A stretch of DNA of 64,000 nucleotides from Trichomonas vaginalis G3 (lineage: Eukaryota; Parabasalia; Trichomonadida; Trichomonadidae): NCBI RefSeq assembly GCF_026262505.1, contig NC_067205.1, forward strand, positions 7,192,001 to 7,256,000, written 5' to 3'. Position numbers and translations under genes: made by a program. The notes below the pieces were generated by a model, which saw only the letters and a list, made by a program, of their open reading frames with translations, had not been told where the DNA came from and did no database searches. The first letter of the stretch is position 1, and every line of letters begins with the position of its first letter. Below, in pieces: positions 36,362 through 46,590 of the stretch.

Positions 36362-36706
36362 GCCTCTTTTTTCAAAAAATTAAAATTTGAAATTTTGGGC
36401 TCAAATATTAGAGATTTTTTCAACCTTCAACGATATATGTTGTCTATATCAGACCTCCTTTCTTTTTGATACTTAACATTGTTCCTAAATCTTAGCAGTT
36501 AAGGCTGTTCTGAAAATATTTTTTTTTCGAAAAAATTCGAAAAAAATTCTTAAAATTCAAAAATCTCTTAATTCCTGAGGATTTTGGAAAAAAGTTTTTA
36601 CATGAACATGTGTATATTATATGAAGTATATTGATAAGGTAAAAATCAAATTTTATTGCATATTCATCGAGAAAATAAACTAACGAATCCCTCAAAATTG
36701 AGAGGG

Positions 36707-36743
36707 TAATCCTCCTCCTCTCAAATAAACGTACATACGGGTG
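36707..36743 (+). repeat. 37-bp direct repeat, copy 2
   Basis: Second exact copy of the 36325-36361 sequence, overlapping the right inverted end (GTGCACCCTTAA). An internal duplication of the element end is the simplest origin. Confidence 0.9.
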
Positions 36744-36812
36744 CACCCTTAAATAAACATTTTAAATTATCAAAGTCTTCAAATAAAACATAAAAGAGAA
36801 TAAAACTAATGA

Positions 36813-38723
36813 TTACTGCTCAACTTGGAACTTTTGCTGTTCTGTTTGGAATGTGGCGTTTTCATCATTTTCCTTTTCTTGTGAAATTGTATCTGCAATT
36901 GCTCCAGCAATGCTTAGAACAGGTGTGTTTTCTTCTTTCTTTTCTTCTTCTTTCTTCTCTTCTTCTTGTTTCATTTCTGGTTTTGGTTCTTCTTGTTTTT
37001 GTTCCTCAGGTTTCTCCTCTTCTTTCTTTTCAAGGAGTTGTTGGAGATTTCCTAAAAGAGAAGCTTGCTTTGGCTGAGTTTCTTCTTTTTGCTCTGGTTG
37101 TTGTTCTGCTTCCTTTTCTTTCTCTGGTTCATTCTCTTTCACTGGCTCTTTTTGTTCATCAATGAAATCTTCTTCAATTTTTTCTTCTTTTGTTTGTTCA
37201 TCTTTGAGATCTCTTTCCTCTTCATGTTTTGGCTCTTCTTCCTTCTGTTCCTTTTCATCGATTTTATCTTCGACCTTTTCTGCAGCATCCTGTATCTTTT
37301 CTATTATTGGATTGCTGATTTCTTCTTCCTTTTTCTCGTTTTCGTCCTGTTTCTGTTGTTCTTCTTGTTTTGTTTCATTTTGTTCTTCTTGTTTCTGTTC
37401 TTCTTCCTTCTCGCTCACTGGTGACTTTGGATTGGACAAAGCGCCGACAAAGACCTCTTTCAAAGAGGCGTTATCATCTTGATCGTCTTTCTCCTCTTTC
37501 TGTTGTGCGCTTTCTTCCTTCTGTTCCTGTTCCTGATGCTGGACTGCCTCTTCCTTGTTCTCTAGCTGGCCATCATCGAGTTTGTCCTGAACAACAGCCG
37601 AAAGAGACATGTCCTCCTCCTTGTTCTCCTCTTTCTCTTTGGGAGACTGAGGCTGCGAATTGGATTGTTCGTTGTTCCTCTTAGTTGGGCTGGATTGAGC
37701 ACTCTTCTTCTGGTGGCGGAGGCGAGGATCGTTGGGAGGTAAGAGAGGAGGAAGGAGAACGGCTTGAACGTTATCAGAGTTTCTCATTTTGCTTACCGAG
37801 ATCTTTCCGCGGGAGGTAAGGCGTAAAATTGTTCTATTGTTCTCTTTTGTCCGCTGGTTAACAACGTTCTTGCGTTTCTCTGCAGATAATAGATCTACCG
37901 AGAATCTGGATTCATTGAGAGACTTTTGTGTTGTATACCATGATTTCAGAACTTGGATGTCATTTTGTTGGTTGCTAAGAAGTTGGTTTTTTGCGTTCTT
38001 ATAATCGTGGATAAGCAATAATTGGGCATTATCTGCTTCTTTAGCGATCAATTCTTCTGTCCTCTTGTGCATATCCTCAGCATTATCAAATTCGCCAGCT
38101 GCTGCAAGGCGCTTCTCAATCTTTTTCATTTGCAAAATTTGTTGAGATGGTTTTCTGTATTTTTGAGGCATTTCTTCACTCCATTTCTTGTTGAATGCTT
38201 CCATTTCTTGCTGATGCTTTTCTTGAATCTTCGCTAATCTCTCATCAAATTCTCTGTCGGTGTTTTCGTTCCTTTCTTTATATTTCTCCTTGGCTTTTTC
38301 AATGGCATCGTCAGGAGATTCAGTGTTCTTTGTTGATCTTGTCTTTGGTTTAAGTCTTGAATTGAGTTCTTTCATCGCAAGATTTGAAAGCTCAGCGGCG
38401 CGTTTTGCATCTTTGTAATTTTCCTTTGAGGCACAGCTCGTTGAATATTCATTCAAGTGTGTGACGAGTTTTTTCAATTGCTCATCCTCGATTTCGCTGA
38501 AATTTGGTTCTTCCCAATTGCTTTCACGAAGTGAAACGCATTCTGAGTCTTCTAAATATGAAGGAATTTCTTCGGGCTCCTGGCGCTTTTGTGTCATTTG
38601 AGTCTTTGGCCGAGTGAAAGGATTATTGCTATTATTGTTAGAATAGCTATTTCGTGTCTTATTAGGATAGACAAGTGATGATCTTGAAAATGATGATTTC
38701 GGAGATGCGCGGCCGGCACTCAT
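36813..38723 (-). CDS. Glu/Lys/Gln-rich coiled-coil protein, paralogue of the 39388 gene
   Basis: 636 residues from the ATG at 38723; the frame is open further upstream but without an ATG. An N-terminal Ser/Asn-rich region (about 1-70) is followed by a conserved helical domain (about 75-330). This contains K-K-W-S-E-E-M-P-Q-K-Y, a helical hairpin with F-D-N-A-E-D-M-H-K-R-T-E-E-L, and a D-Y-K-N-A-K-N-Q-L-L stretch. The C-terminal half is a very long low-complexity Glu/Lys/Gln/Pro tail (EEEKPEEQKQEEPKPEMKQE type). The helical domain is shared with the gene on the other side of the spacer. Such proteins are common in trichomonads; a cytoskeletal role is possible but not shown. No membrane segment is seen. 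Confidence 0.7.
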   Translation of the reverse strand: MSAGRASPKSSFSRSSLVYPNKTRNSYSNNNSNNPFTRPKTQMTQKRQEPEEIPSYLEDSECVSLRESNWEEPNFSEIEDEQLKKLVTHLNEYSTSCASKENYKDAKRAAELSNLAMKELNSRLKPKTRSTKNTESPDDAIEKAKEKYKERNENTDREFDERLAKIQEKHQQEMEAFNKKWSEEMPQKYRKPSQQILQMKKIEKRLAAAGEFDNAEDMHKRTEELIAKEADNAQLLLIHDYKNAKNQLLSNQQNDIQVLKSWYTTQKSLNESRFSVDLLSAEKRKNVVNQRTKENNRTILRLTSRGKISVSKMRNSDNVQAVLLPPLLPPNDPRLRHQKKSAQSSPTKRNNEQSNSQPQSPKEKEENKEEDMSLSAVVQDKLDDGQLENKEEAVQHQEQEQKEESAQQKEEKDDQDDNASLKEVFVGALSNPKSPVSEKEEEQKQEEQNETKQEEQQKQDENEKKEEEISNPIIEKIQDAAEKVEDKIDEKEQKEEEPKHEEERDLKDEQTKEEKIEEDFIDEQKEPVKENEPEKEKEAEQQPEQKEETQPKQASLLGNLQQLLEKKEEEKPEEQKQEEPKPEMKQEEEKKEEEKKEENTPVLSIAGAIADTISQEKENDENATFQTEQQKFQVEQ

Positions 38724-39387
38724 CCCTTTTCTGATTTTTTTGAAGTTTTGTAAAGCCAATGTAAAGACTTGGATTTGGATGTTTTTGATTAGATTTTATT
38801 CTACTTAGTAGATGAAAAACAATCCTGACCAAAAAAAATTGAAAGAAAATAACGATTTCAGTATCCATTCAAAAATACGATAGATATTTAAAATTTTCCT
38901 CAAAAAAAAAATAATAATAGCAGCCCTTGACATTGTGATTAATATTTTTTTTTGAGTTATTGAAATGATCATCTTTTTGCCGCATAAACCTATCACGCAT
39001 TACCTTTTCAGAGATTCAATGTCCATTTGGGATTAAAAGGCCGAATCATGAAATGTTTGGAAAAAATGACTACAGAAGTAGTAAAATAGGCCTATTTACC
39101 TTGACTAGAACCTACGGTCTCTGGCTTAATTTCCATGGCTGTTTTATTGCTTTTTTTTGTATTATTGACGATTATTGAATAATACTCAAGTTATCAAAGA
39201 TTACTTATGATTAAAGCATTGAATCAAAGCACAGTTTATCTCCTATGCATAATGCAATGCATTTAAGATGTCCAATGGTGCTTTCCAGCGCTGGTAATAG
39301 GAATAAGTAAATATTTCATCGTCATAATTTTTTGTCATGTAAAAGCAAAAAGTGCAAAATAAAATCTCGTACAAAAAGCCGTTAGTA
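38724..39387. other. Shared spacer between two divergent paralogues
   Basis: 664 bp, AT-rich, between the start codons of the two coiled-coil genes. No RNA or repeat seen. It probably holds both promoters. Confidence 0.6.
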
Positions 39388-40440
39388 ATGACTGAAGGCG
39401 AAGTCGATCACCATGATGCTGAAACTAGCCAAGAAATACATGAGCCACCGCCACGAGAAGAGAATTCTCATAAAAAACCAAGAAAAAACAAAGAAAAAAC
39501 TTACACTGAATCAGATCTGAAAGAAATTGCCCTCAGGTGTCAAACTTTGCCACCGATTTCGGATGAAGAATATAACAAATTACTTGAAACCCTTGTTGAA
39601 GAAAGATTGGGTTTTGCAAAGAGCGATAATTTTGAAAAATCGATTGAATACACGAAAGCTATAAATTTTATGGTTGGTAACAAAGAAGTTTATTTGAAGA
39701 GATCTGCATACAAGTCAGCTGAAGAAAAATACAATTCTCAAATTAAAGCAATCGAAAATGAATTAAAAGAATTTGACGAAGAAACGAAAACACTTCTAAG
39801 GAAACTTAATGAAGAACAGGAAGCATCGTTTCAGAAATTACTAAAACTGCATGAGAAAGAATGTGATGATCATGTTGAAAGATGGTCATCGGAAGCAAAA
39901 ACAAGAATGTATAACCGTGCATCTAATCAGCTTTCGAATTTAAGAAAGCAGGCACGTTTACTTATTCAACAATGCAGATTTGAAGAAGCAGAACTATTAT
40001 CAAAAGAAATAAAAGAATTAGAAGCGCGTGAAAGAGATGCGGCCCATATTGTAATGCAAAGAGACTACGAGGCCTCCGTGAAATCTCTTGAAAAGAGACA
40101 AAAACTGGAAATTGATAATCATCAACAGAGAACTCAAGTGCTAAATAAGAATTTGTATCAAAAACGAATGCGTCTTCGAGTTGCACTTGAGAATAAGCTT
40201 CAAAAGGCCAAAGCTACTAAAACAAGAGAATGTACCGAAGATAAAATCTGGAATCAAATACAAGCTAAAAAGAAAGAAGAGATCTCACGTGGAAGAATTG
40301 ATGCAGATGTTATTACTACCAAAATTGATATTGATACTAACATTATGACCGATGATGCAATTATATCGCTTCCTCCTTTATCAGTTAGACGACCGAAAAC
40401 ATCGAGAATGACTCGTATGAGTATGAATAATACTGTATAA
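39388..40440 (+). CDS. Coiled-coil protein, divergent paralogue of the 36813 gene
   Basis: 350 residues from the ATG at 39388. A charged N-terminus (residues 1-50) leads to a helical domain with V-E-R-W-S-S-E-A-K-T-R-M-Y, R-F-E-E-A-E-L-L-S-K-E-I-K-E-L-E-A-R-E and M-Q-R-D-Y-E-A-S. It is alignable in order with the neighbour's domain (W-S-E-E, F-D-N-A-E, L-I-A-K-E, D-Y-K-N-A). The low-complexity tail of the neighbour is absent; instead there is a short Ser/Thr/Arg-rich end with SLPPLSVRRPKTSRM. The paralogues share an L-L-P-P-L or L-P-P-L motif near the end of the helical part. Long coiled coils suggest a structural role. Confidence 0.7.
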   Translation: MTEGEVDHHDAETSQEIHEPPPREENSHKKPRKNKEKTYTESDLKEIALRCQTLPPISDEEYNKLLETLVEERLGFAKSDNFEKSIEYTKAINFMVGNKEVYLKRSAYKSAEEKYNSQIKAIENELKEFDEETKTLLRKLNEEQEASFQKLLKLHEKECDDHVERWSSEAKTRMYNRASNQLSNLRKQARLLIQQCRFEEAELLSKEIKELEARERDAAHIVMQRDYEASVKSLEKRQKLEIDNHQQRTQVLNKNLYQKRMRLRVALENKLQKAKATKTRECTEDKIWNQIQAKKKEEISRGRIDADVITTKIDIDTNIMTDDAIISLPPLSVRRPKTSRMTRMSMNNTV

Positions 40441-40685
40441 GATTGCATTCCTGTTATATATTATTTAAAAAAAAAAATATTTGATATATTTTAATTCATT
40501 ATTTTGTAAAGTGGATTTTATTCCTATAGTGTTTATATTCGATATTATCAGTGATTTTGTTTCTAAATAGAAAAAAAATATTAACATCCTAAACAAGATA
40601 TTGGGATATGGAAATAGGATACAGAAATGGAAAAAAAAAAGAGGAACTTTAAGAGATAGACAACAAAACTTTAATTGCAATTACG

Positions 40686-41092
40686 TTAATCGGTCATTTT
40701 CCCGAGTTTAAGAAAACTCGCATTAAAATCTTTCTTGGAAAGATCATTCATTGGACAGTAAACACCATTAACAAGGTCTAATACATAGCATAGCTTAGAA
40801 TAGGTTCTAGCTAAACTTCGAGTAAATTGGCCATGATATTTAATGCAATGGCGAGAGATAAAGCGCATTGCTTCATCCATGCTATTAAACATACCATCAT
40901 TGCATAGCTTTTTGTCGAACGGAATGACGACTTGTTTTGAAGGCTGATAACTAAAAACAGGTAAATTAATAGATAAGGTAGGAGCTTTTGAAGGATTTGT
41001 GGGACCTGTGATACATAGATCTGAGGCTGGTTATAGTTATACATATAGTTTGGAATCATATTGTTCTGGTAATAAATTTGCTGTGGAAACAT
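40686..41092 (-). CDS. Small protein of unknown function (one frame break)
   Basis: Coding signal runs on the minus strand from an ATG at 41092 to a stop at 40686. The start is Tyr/Asn/Gln-rich (PQQIYYQNNMIPNYMYNY). The well-structured C-terminal part has C-N-D-G, M-F-N-S-M-D-E-A-M-R-F-I-S-R-H-C and Y-S-K-L-C-Y-V-L-D-L-V-N-G-V-Y-C-P. Joining them needs a one-base shift near 41000-41020. Without it, the second frame could start at its own ATG at 40892, giving a 68-residue protein. No family recognised. Confidence 0.5.
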
Positions 41093-42233
41093 TATTGTTT
41101 TTATTTATTTTTGAAGAGTATTGAATTAATTGAAATTTTTGTAAGTTGACTCTTTAAATATTTTTATAGACTATGATAAACTGATAAAGATTTTAAGAAA
41201 TAAAAATTGAATTGATAAAATAAATTATGATAAAATATGAGATGAATTGATAAATAGATCGAATAAGCAAACATTAGAAATTGAAAAGATTTTATATTTG
41301 TTAATGAAAATGAGATAAAATCATGGATAAATATGATATTTCAAAAGAAGTTGGCATGATCATTTTAATTTTTTTGAAAGGAAATGATAAACCTTGTATT
41401 GTTGTATATTTCATATAAAAGTTATATACTTTATGATTAGGAAAATTTGATTCTAATACAAATTGTTAAAAATTGTAAAAATTTAATCAATTCAAAAGTA
41501 ATCATTTAAGGAAATATCTATCATTCTCATAGCAATAATCTGGTATTTGTTTTGCATTTGTAACCTAAGGTCAAAAAAAATTGAAGGAAAACTATTCAAT
41601 TATCAATTTATAAAATGGCAATAATATATATAAATTAAAATTTGTGTTACTATGTCTGTAAGAATTTTATTTATATTGAAAATACAATAATTTATTAACA
41701 AATATATATACATTTTCTAATTTAAAATATTATGCAATTTTTGCTTTTCTGATTTTACTTTTTGAATAGTCCTTCAAATATTTTCCTATCTAATTCTTAT
41801 ATATGCTAATTTTCTAGATATTATTTCTCAAAATTATTTCTCAGATTTTTGAGCAAATGGTTTATCCGATAGATTCTTAAAACCGATGAATAATAATCTG
41901 CATTGTATACATGTTCATATTTATCATTAATTTTCGAATAAAAACTATATCTCTCAGATTTATTCTTTATTTGAAAATTAATATGATTTTATCATATTCT
42001 GCATAATATTTTTGAAAAATGATGATTTTTGTTTACAACGAAATATTTTCAAAGCGAAACTGATTTTCTTGATTTATTAAAATTCAAAAAGCACATGACT
42101 ATCCAATTACCGTTTATTACATTTTACTCTCTCAACGTTTATGTTTCACCGATTTGAATTTTAAAAAATCAAAATAACGCTGAAAATACATTTTACATAC
42201 TTACAAATAAATGAGTTGATAGTAACTTGCTGA
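41093..42233. other. AT-rich intergenic spacer
   Basis: 1.1 kb of AT-rich DNA; I see no gene, RNA gene or clear repeat. Confidence 0.7.
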
Positions 42234-42962
42234 CTAGTTAGTAAATCTTGGAGATTTTATTAAAGGAGGCAATTTCGCCTGAGGAGGCCTTGGACTGCGA
42301 AGAGGAGGTAAACCAGTATTTGTTGACTGCAAAATCGGATTTTGGTGCTTCATCATCAAGTTCCCATGATTCATTTGAATAGGATTTTGTGGTGGATTAC
42401 AAATTGGGTTTATCATTGGATTCCTAAATTTCATTGCATGGCTTATGAAACTTGCCTTATTAAACATGAATTTCCTCGGATTTCGTGGAGATCTTATTTC
42501 TAATGACGGAAGAGATGACTGATTATTCGGAGGCTGTACTTGATACATTTCGTTATTAATGATATTTTGGGATTCTTTTTCATTGGATAATACATTTTGA
42601 ACTTCTTGTTCAATTCTTTCGTTGTGACTTATCATATCTCTTCGAAATAGTTCGAAATCTACTGCTTTAGTGAGTGTTTCTTTAATCGAAATGGCTTGCT
42701 GTATATTATTTTCAATTCCATCTAAAATTACTTGTTCGAACTGTTTTGTTGTAAGTTTAACATTTTGACATAATTGCTTTTCGACAATTTGTTCTAAAAA
42801 TACGCAATAATCTTTATAAATGTTAAATTCTTCGACGGTTGAATAATCTCTTGGCTTAAAACACTCACAGTGAGCTAGCATAAAGTCCAAGAGCTGACCC
42901 CACCACATCTCCCCTGATAAAAAATCTATTATTGAGTCATAGATTGTGTTACTAAGAGTCAT
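42234..42962 (-). CDS. BART-domain (ARL2BP/CFAP36-like) protein
   Basis: 242 residues. The first ~125 residues match the BART helical domain: I-I-D-F-L-S-G-E-M-W-W, D-F-M-L-A-H-C-E-C-F, Y-K-D-Y-C-V-F-L-E-Q-I-V-E-K-Q-L and F-E-Q-V-I-L-D-G. This domain binds Arl2/Arl3-type GTPases in ARL2BP and occurs in the ciliary protein CFAP36. The rest is disordered, Asn/Pro-rich, with repeated S-P-R motifs (IRSPRNPR, LRSPRPP, IKSPRF) that look like phosphorylation or SH3-type sites. A flagellar role is an inference from the family. It looks whole. Confidence 0.65.
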   Translation of the reverse strand: MTLSNTIYDSIIDFLSGEMWWGQLLDFMLAHCECFKPRDYSTVEEFNIYKDYCVFLEQIVEKQLCQNVKLTTKQFEQVILDGIENNIQQAISIKETLTKAVDFELFRRDMISHNERIEQEVQNVLSNEKESQNIINNEMYQVQPPNNQSSLPSLEIRSPRNPRKFMFNKASFISHAMKFRNPMINPICNPPQNPIQMNHGNLMMKHQNPILQSTNTGLPPLRSPRPPQAKLPPLIKSPRFTN

Positions 42963-45900
42963 TCTTAATTCAGGAACGATAGAAATGCGTTGATAATTTT
43001 TAGGAAATGCTGAACTTATTTTTGCCCCATAGGTTAAGTGAACAAAAATTACTTGATTTTGATGAATCTATCTTTTATTTCAAAATTGAATCCGTGTATT
43101 ATTTACAAAATCCATGATAATTGAGATGATGACGGAATAATTAATAAATATTGGATTATAATATGATAGAGTTTCGGAAATATATTTTTCAAAAATGGTA
43201 TAATAGCTGTTTTATTTTTTGGGCTAAAAATTAAAAATTATTATATTAATAAAGAATTTGAAATTTTTTCTCAAAACCATCATCTATTTTTTTGGTGTCT
43301 TTAAAATGTTTACGTACATTATTTTCATGAATCTAAGTAATGATCAGTTATTTTTTAAGAATAAGGAATTCTTCAAATATTCCCATAAACTGATTCAAAA
43401 ATCCCTTTTTGTAACTTCATTTCTGTTTAAAAAACTTTTCTTCAAATGATATTGACTCATGTAGTTCAAATATTCTGAAATTTGACTTAATATACATGTT
43501 TTAATCATTTCAAGTAATATTTCAGAGTTATGCATTGGTTAATGTCCGCATTACAAATCATTCAGATATTATGGTCATGAAATTAAAAGTATACTTAAAA
43601 TTATTCAAGGATAATGCTAACTCTTTATTTATATTTAAGAATAATAAAAGTTATATTTATCAACAATGATTAGCGATTCCTAAGAAATTAAGACTATTTG
43701 AGATGATATTACCTTCTTCAATATCTCCAATTTAAAAAAAATTATAAGAATTTTCAATCAATTCTTATATTCCGATATAAATATTTATTTAAGAAACATT
43801 TTCGCAGTTCTGCAAATAAAAAGGAGAAAAAAAATAACTTCAAATTGAAATTCTCATACTAAAAATAAAGATTCATTTAAAATTTTTGTGCAACAGTTTG
43901 ATAAATGTGGATTTCCATTGGTAGTTTTAAAAGAATTCTAAAATCATTAATTAGATGTTAAGAAAAATGGAATGACCAGATAATAACACAAAATTTTGAA
44001 ATGATTGTTCAATGAAATATGAATTTAAAATATTAATAATGTTGATATTAAAATTACAATTTTCGAATGGAAAAAAAATTAAATTGAACAAAGAAATTTC
44101 AACACTTTTTAAGCTGTGTAACAAATGTGTGTGTCTGATCGTGTAATAAACAGAAATTCATCAAAAGTGACGACTCTCAATTTTTTGACATTTGTAAATT
44201 CTAAATTGAATGAGAAAAATGAAATAATACTAAGCATAATACAATATTCTAGATTTAATTATAATTAGGGAAAAGTTAGTTTTGAGAGTACTTTTCATAG
44301 GCATATAGAATGAAATCTTCTGAAAAATAATATCACATAAACTCATATTATTTTCTAATATATAACTATTTTATATAAAAATCAAATTCAATGATCTTAA
44401 AAGCGAAGGATAAACCTCAAAATTTACGAATATAATGAGTGGGAATATAATGCTTATCTATCATAAAACCATATGAAATATCAATTTTTGCTTTACGCCT
44501 AATTTTTGACGACAATTAGCAAAAAATGTTAAATGTTAACACTCAGTCCATTTGAATATGAAAAATAAAATTGACTTTGATTAAATGTTTTTATTTATCA
44601 TGCAATTCTTCTTGCGACCAAAGATTTGAATAAAAGTTCAAAAAATAAGATAGCTTAAAAAATAATATACGGTAGTGTTTACTAATAGATGAATAGTATA
44701 TAAATTCTATTAAAATGGATTTGATCCAAAAAAATATATAAAATTTGATCATAAATAAAATCGTTTTAAATTATTAAATATGTATGGCATTCCAAACGGG
44801 AACCGCGGTTGGTTACCATGGATTTCCGTCACCGGTCACATTTTAAAGATTTTTAAAGCCTTATAAAAATATGCTTTGTAAATCATTTTTTGTAAATCGG
44901 CAAAAATTTGGTAATTTTCTTCAACTAATAAATCTGCGAATAGCATTTATAATACAAGAACAATCTTTTAAAATGTGTTTGATTCATTTTTGTATAATTT
45001 CATATAGGCACATATATTCTTCCGGGACTTTCCGTGATTTTACCGTAAAATCATTAGTTTACACCAATTTTTCCGTATTTTGAATAGTTTACTGCACTTT
45101 TTCCGTAAAATTGAGTTACGGGAATCCGCAAAATTTCCGGACCTCATTTTTCATAGAATATAATAATAATATTTGATAAAAAGATATATTATTTATATTT
45201 TTGATTTTTGAATTACGGAAAAAGTGAATTGTTAACTTGATTTTTTTATATGGTTAATTTTTCAAATGATATTATGAAGATCTAAAATATTAAAAGTAAA
45301 AAATTGAATTACGGAAAAAGTGAGGTCAAAAGTGAAATAAATTTGCAGAACAATTTTCATTGAAATAAGACATTGAGTATCACACTTTAGTGAATCAACA
45401 TCTATAAGAATGAAGTGTTTTGAAGCTGAAATAATATTGAATAGAAATTAATTTTTTCTGAAATTTTGAATGAAATTATGGGAAATAAAAAAATTACTAA
45501 ATATTGTATTCATACAAATATATTATTTTAAAGGAAAAATAGATGCTGATAGAAACGATGAAAAATTTTGAAAACTTTACAATTAATTTATGTTCGTTAA
45601 CCACAGAGCTTGCAATCCAAAGCTCACGTTAGACTACAAGAGTCATGAAGTCTCATACTAAGGGATATCCAACATATATTTTAATAATCTAATGTTTGTG
45701 ACAAATATTCAACATAAAATTAAGTTTTCGTTTCGTTACAAGGCATTCATACTTTGGAGATATCATATTTAATGTACAGAAAAGTTAATATTAAACAATA
45801 CATGCTAAAAATTCATAAATAAGATAATAAAATAAATTTATACGTAATTACTTTCATTTAATATGCTTTATGCTGTATAATATTGATTAAGAGGCATTAA

Positions 45901-46172
45901 AAGGTTCCATAGTCTGCTTTTATAGGCAAGATTTTTGATAAAAATTTAAAATTTTGAAAAATGATGAGAAAAGGAAAAAAAAGGTAAATGAGAGCAAGAG
46001 GAGGGAAAAAAAAGAAAAAGAAAAGAAAGGGAAGGGAAAAATAAAAGAAAGAAGGACATATAAAAATTTAGATGCGCATTCTTAATGCCGAGGCGGCTTG
46101 CCGCCGAGGCGCGATTTTTTTAGGCCTCTACGGTAACCCGGCAATGTTTTTTTAAATCTTGTACAGCCCTAT
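42963..46172. other. Long gene-free AT-rich region
   Basis: 3.2 kb with no supportable gene. It holds a cluster of TTTTCCGTA/TACGGAAAA motifs (44800-45325), including CACTTTTTCCGTAA at 45095 facing TTACGGAAAAAGTG at 45213 and 45309. It also has a palindromic AACCGCGGTT near 44811, a purine-only stretch (about 45970-46070) and a GC-rich hairpin (46085-46115). Confidence 0.6.
46085..46115. other. GC-rich hairpin in AT-rich DNA
   Basis: GGCGGCTTGCCGCC is a strong stem inside GCCGAGGCGGCTTGCCGCCG, an abrupt GC-rich island just before the 113-bp array. It might be a structured RNA or an element end; nothing else supports either. Confidence 0.5.
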
Positions 46173-46590
46173 AAATATGAGAAAATCGCTCAACAAAAAA
46201 ACAATTCTTTCAAAAAGTTTAAAATTTATCTTTCTAATACATATTTTTGGAAGGGCGTAAGATACGCCAACTTAAATATATTATTAAATATGAGAAAATC
46301 GCTCAACAAAAAAACAATTCTTTCAAAAAGTTTAAAATTTATCTTTCTAATACATATTTTTGGAAGGGCGTAAGATACGCCAACTTAAATATATTATTAA
46401 ATATGAGAAAATCGCTCAACAAAAAAACAATTCTTTCAAAAAGTTTAAAATTTATCTTTCTAATACATATTTTTGGAAGGGCGTAAGATACGCCAACTTA
46501 AATATATTATTAAATATGAGAAAATCGCTCAACAAAAAAACAATTCTTTCAAAAAGTTTGACATTGATCTTTCTAATACATATCCTATGG
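46173..46590. repeat. 113-bp tandem array, about 3.7 copies, with hairpin
   Basis: The unit begins AAATATGAGAAAATCGCTCA and recurs with exact spacing of 113 bp (GAGAAAATCG at 46179, 46292, 46405 and 46518). Each unit has GGCGTAAGATACGCC, a 6-bp stem with an AGA loop. Copies are nearly identical; only the last diverges. Open frames through it translate to repeats and are not genes. It may be a minisatellite. Confidence 0.92.

Larger units (their letters stand above)
35701..36756. mobile_element. Possible ~1 kb non-autonomous element with TTAAGGGTGCAC inverted ends
   Basis: TTAAGGGTGCAC at 35705-35716 is mirrored exactly by GTGCACCCTTAA at 36741-36752, 1.05 kb apart in a gene-free spacer. The ends fit either a TTAA target (piggyBac-like) or a TA target (mariner-like) duplication. 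The interior has no coding frame. It includes a 37-bp direct repeat (36325-36361 and 36707-36743), the second copy abutting the right end. It may be a MITE-like remnant; family unknown. Confidence 0.45.

Noticed and set aside
36853-37684. Phe/Leu/Ser-rich plus-strand open frames suggesting membrane proteins
   Set aside because: They are the reverse of the Glu/Lys/Gln low-complexity tail of the minus-strand coiled-coil gene; GAA/AAG repeats read backwards give TTC/CTT.
45600-45670. tRNA-like arm on the minus strand (GAGCTT-loop-AAGCTC)
   Set aside because: Only one stem-loop resembles a tRNA arm; there is no B box and no acceptor stem.
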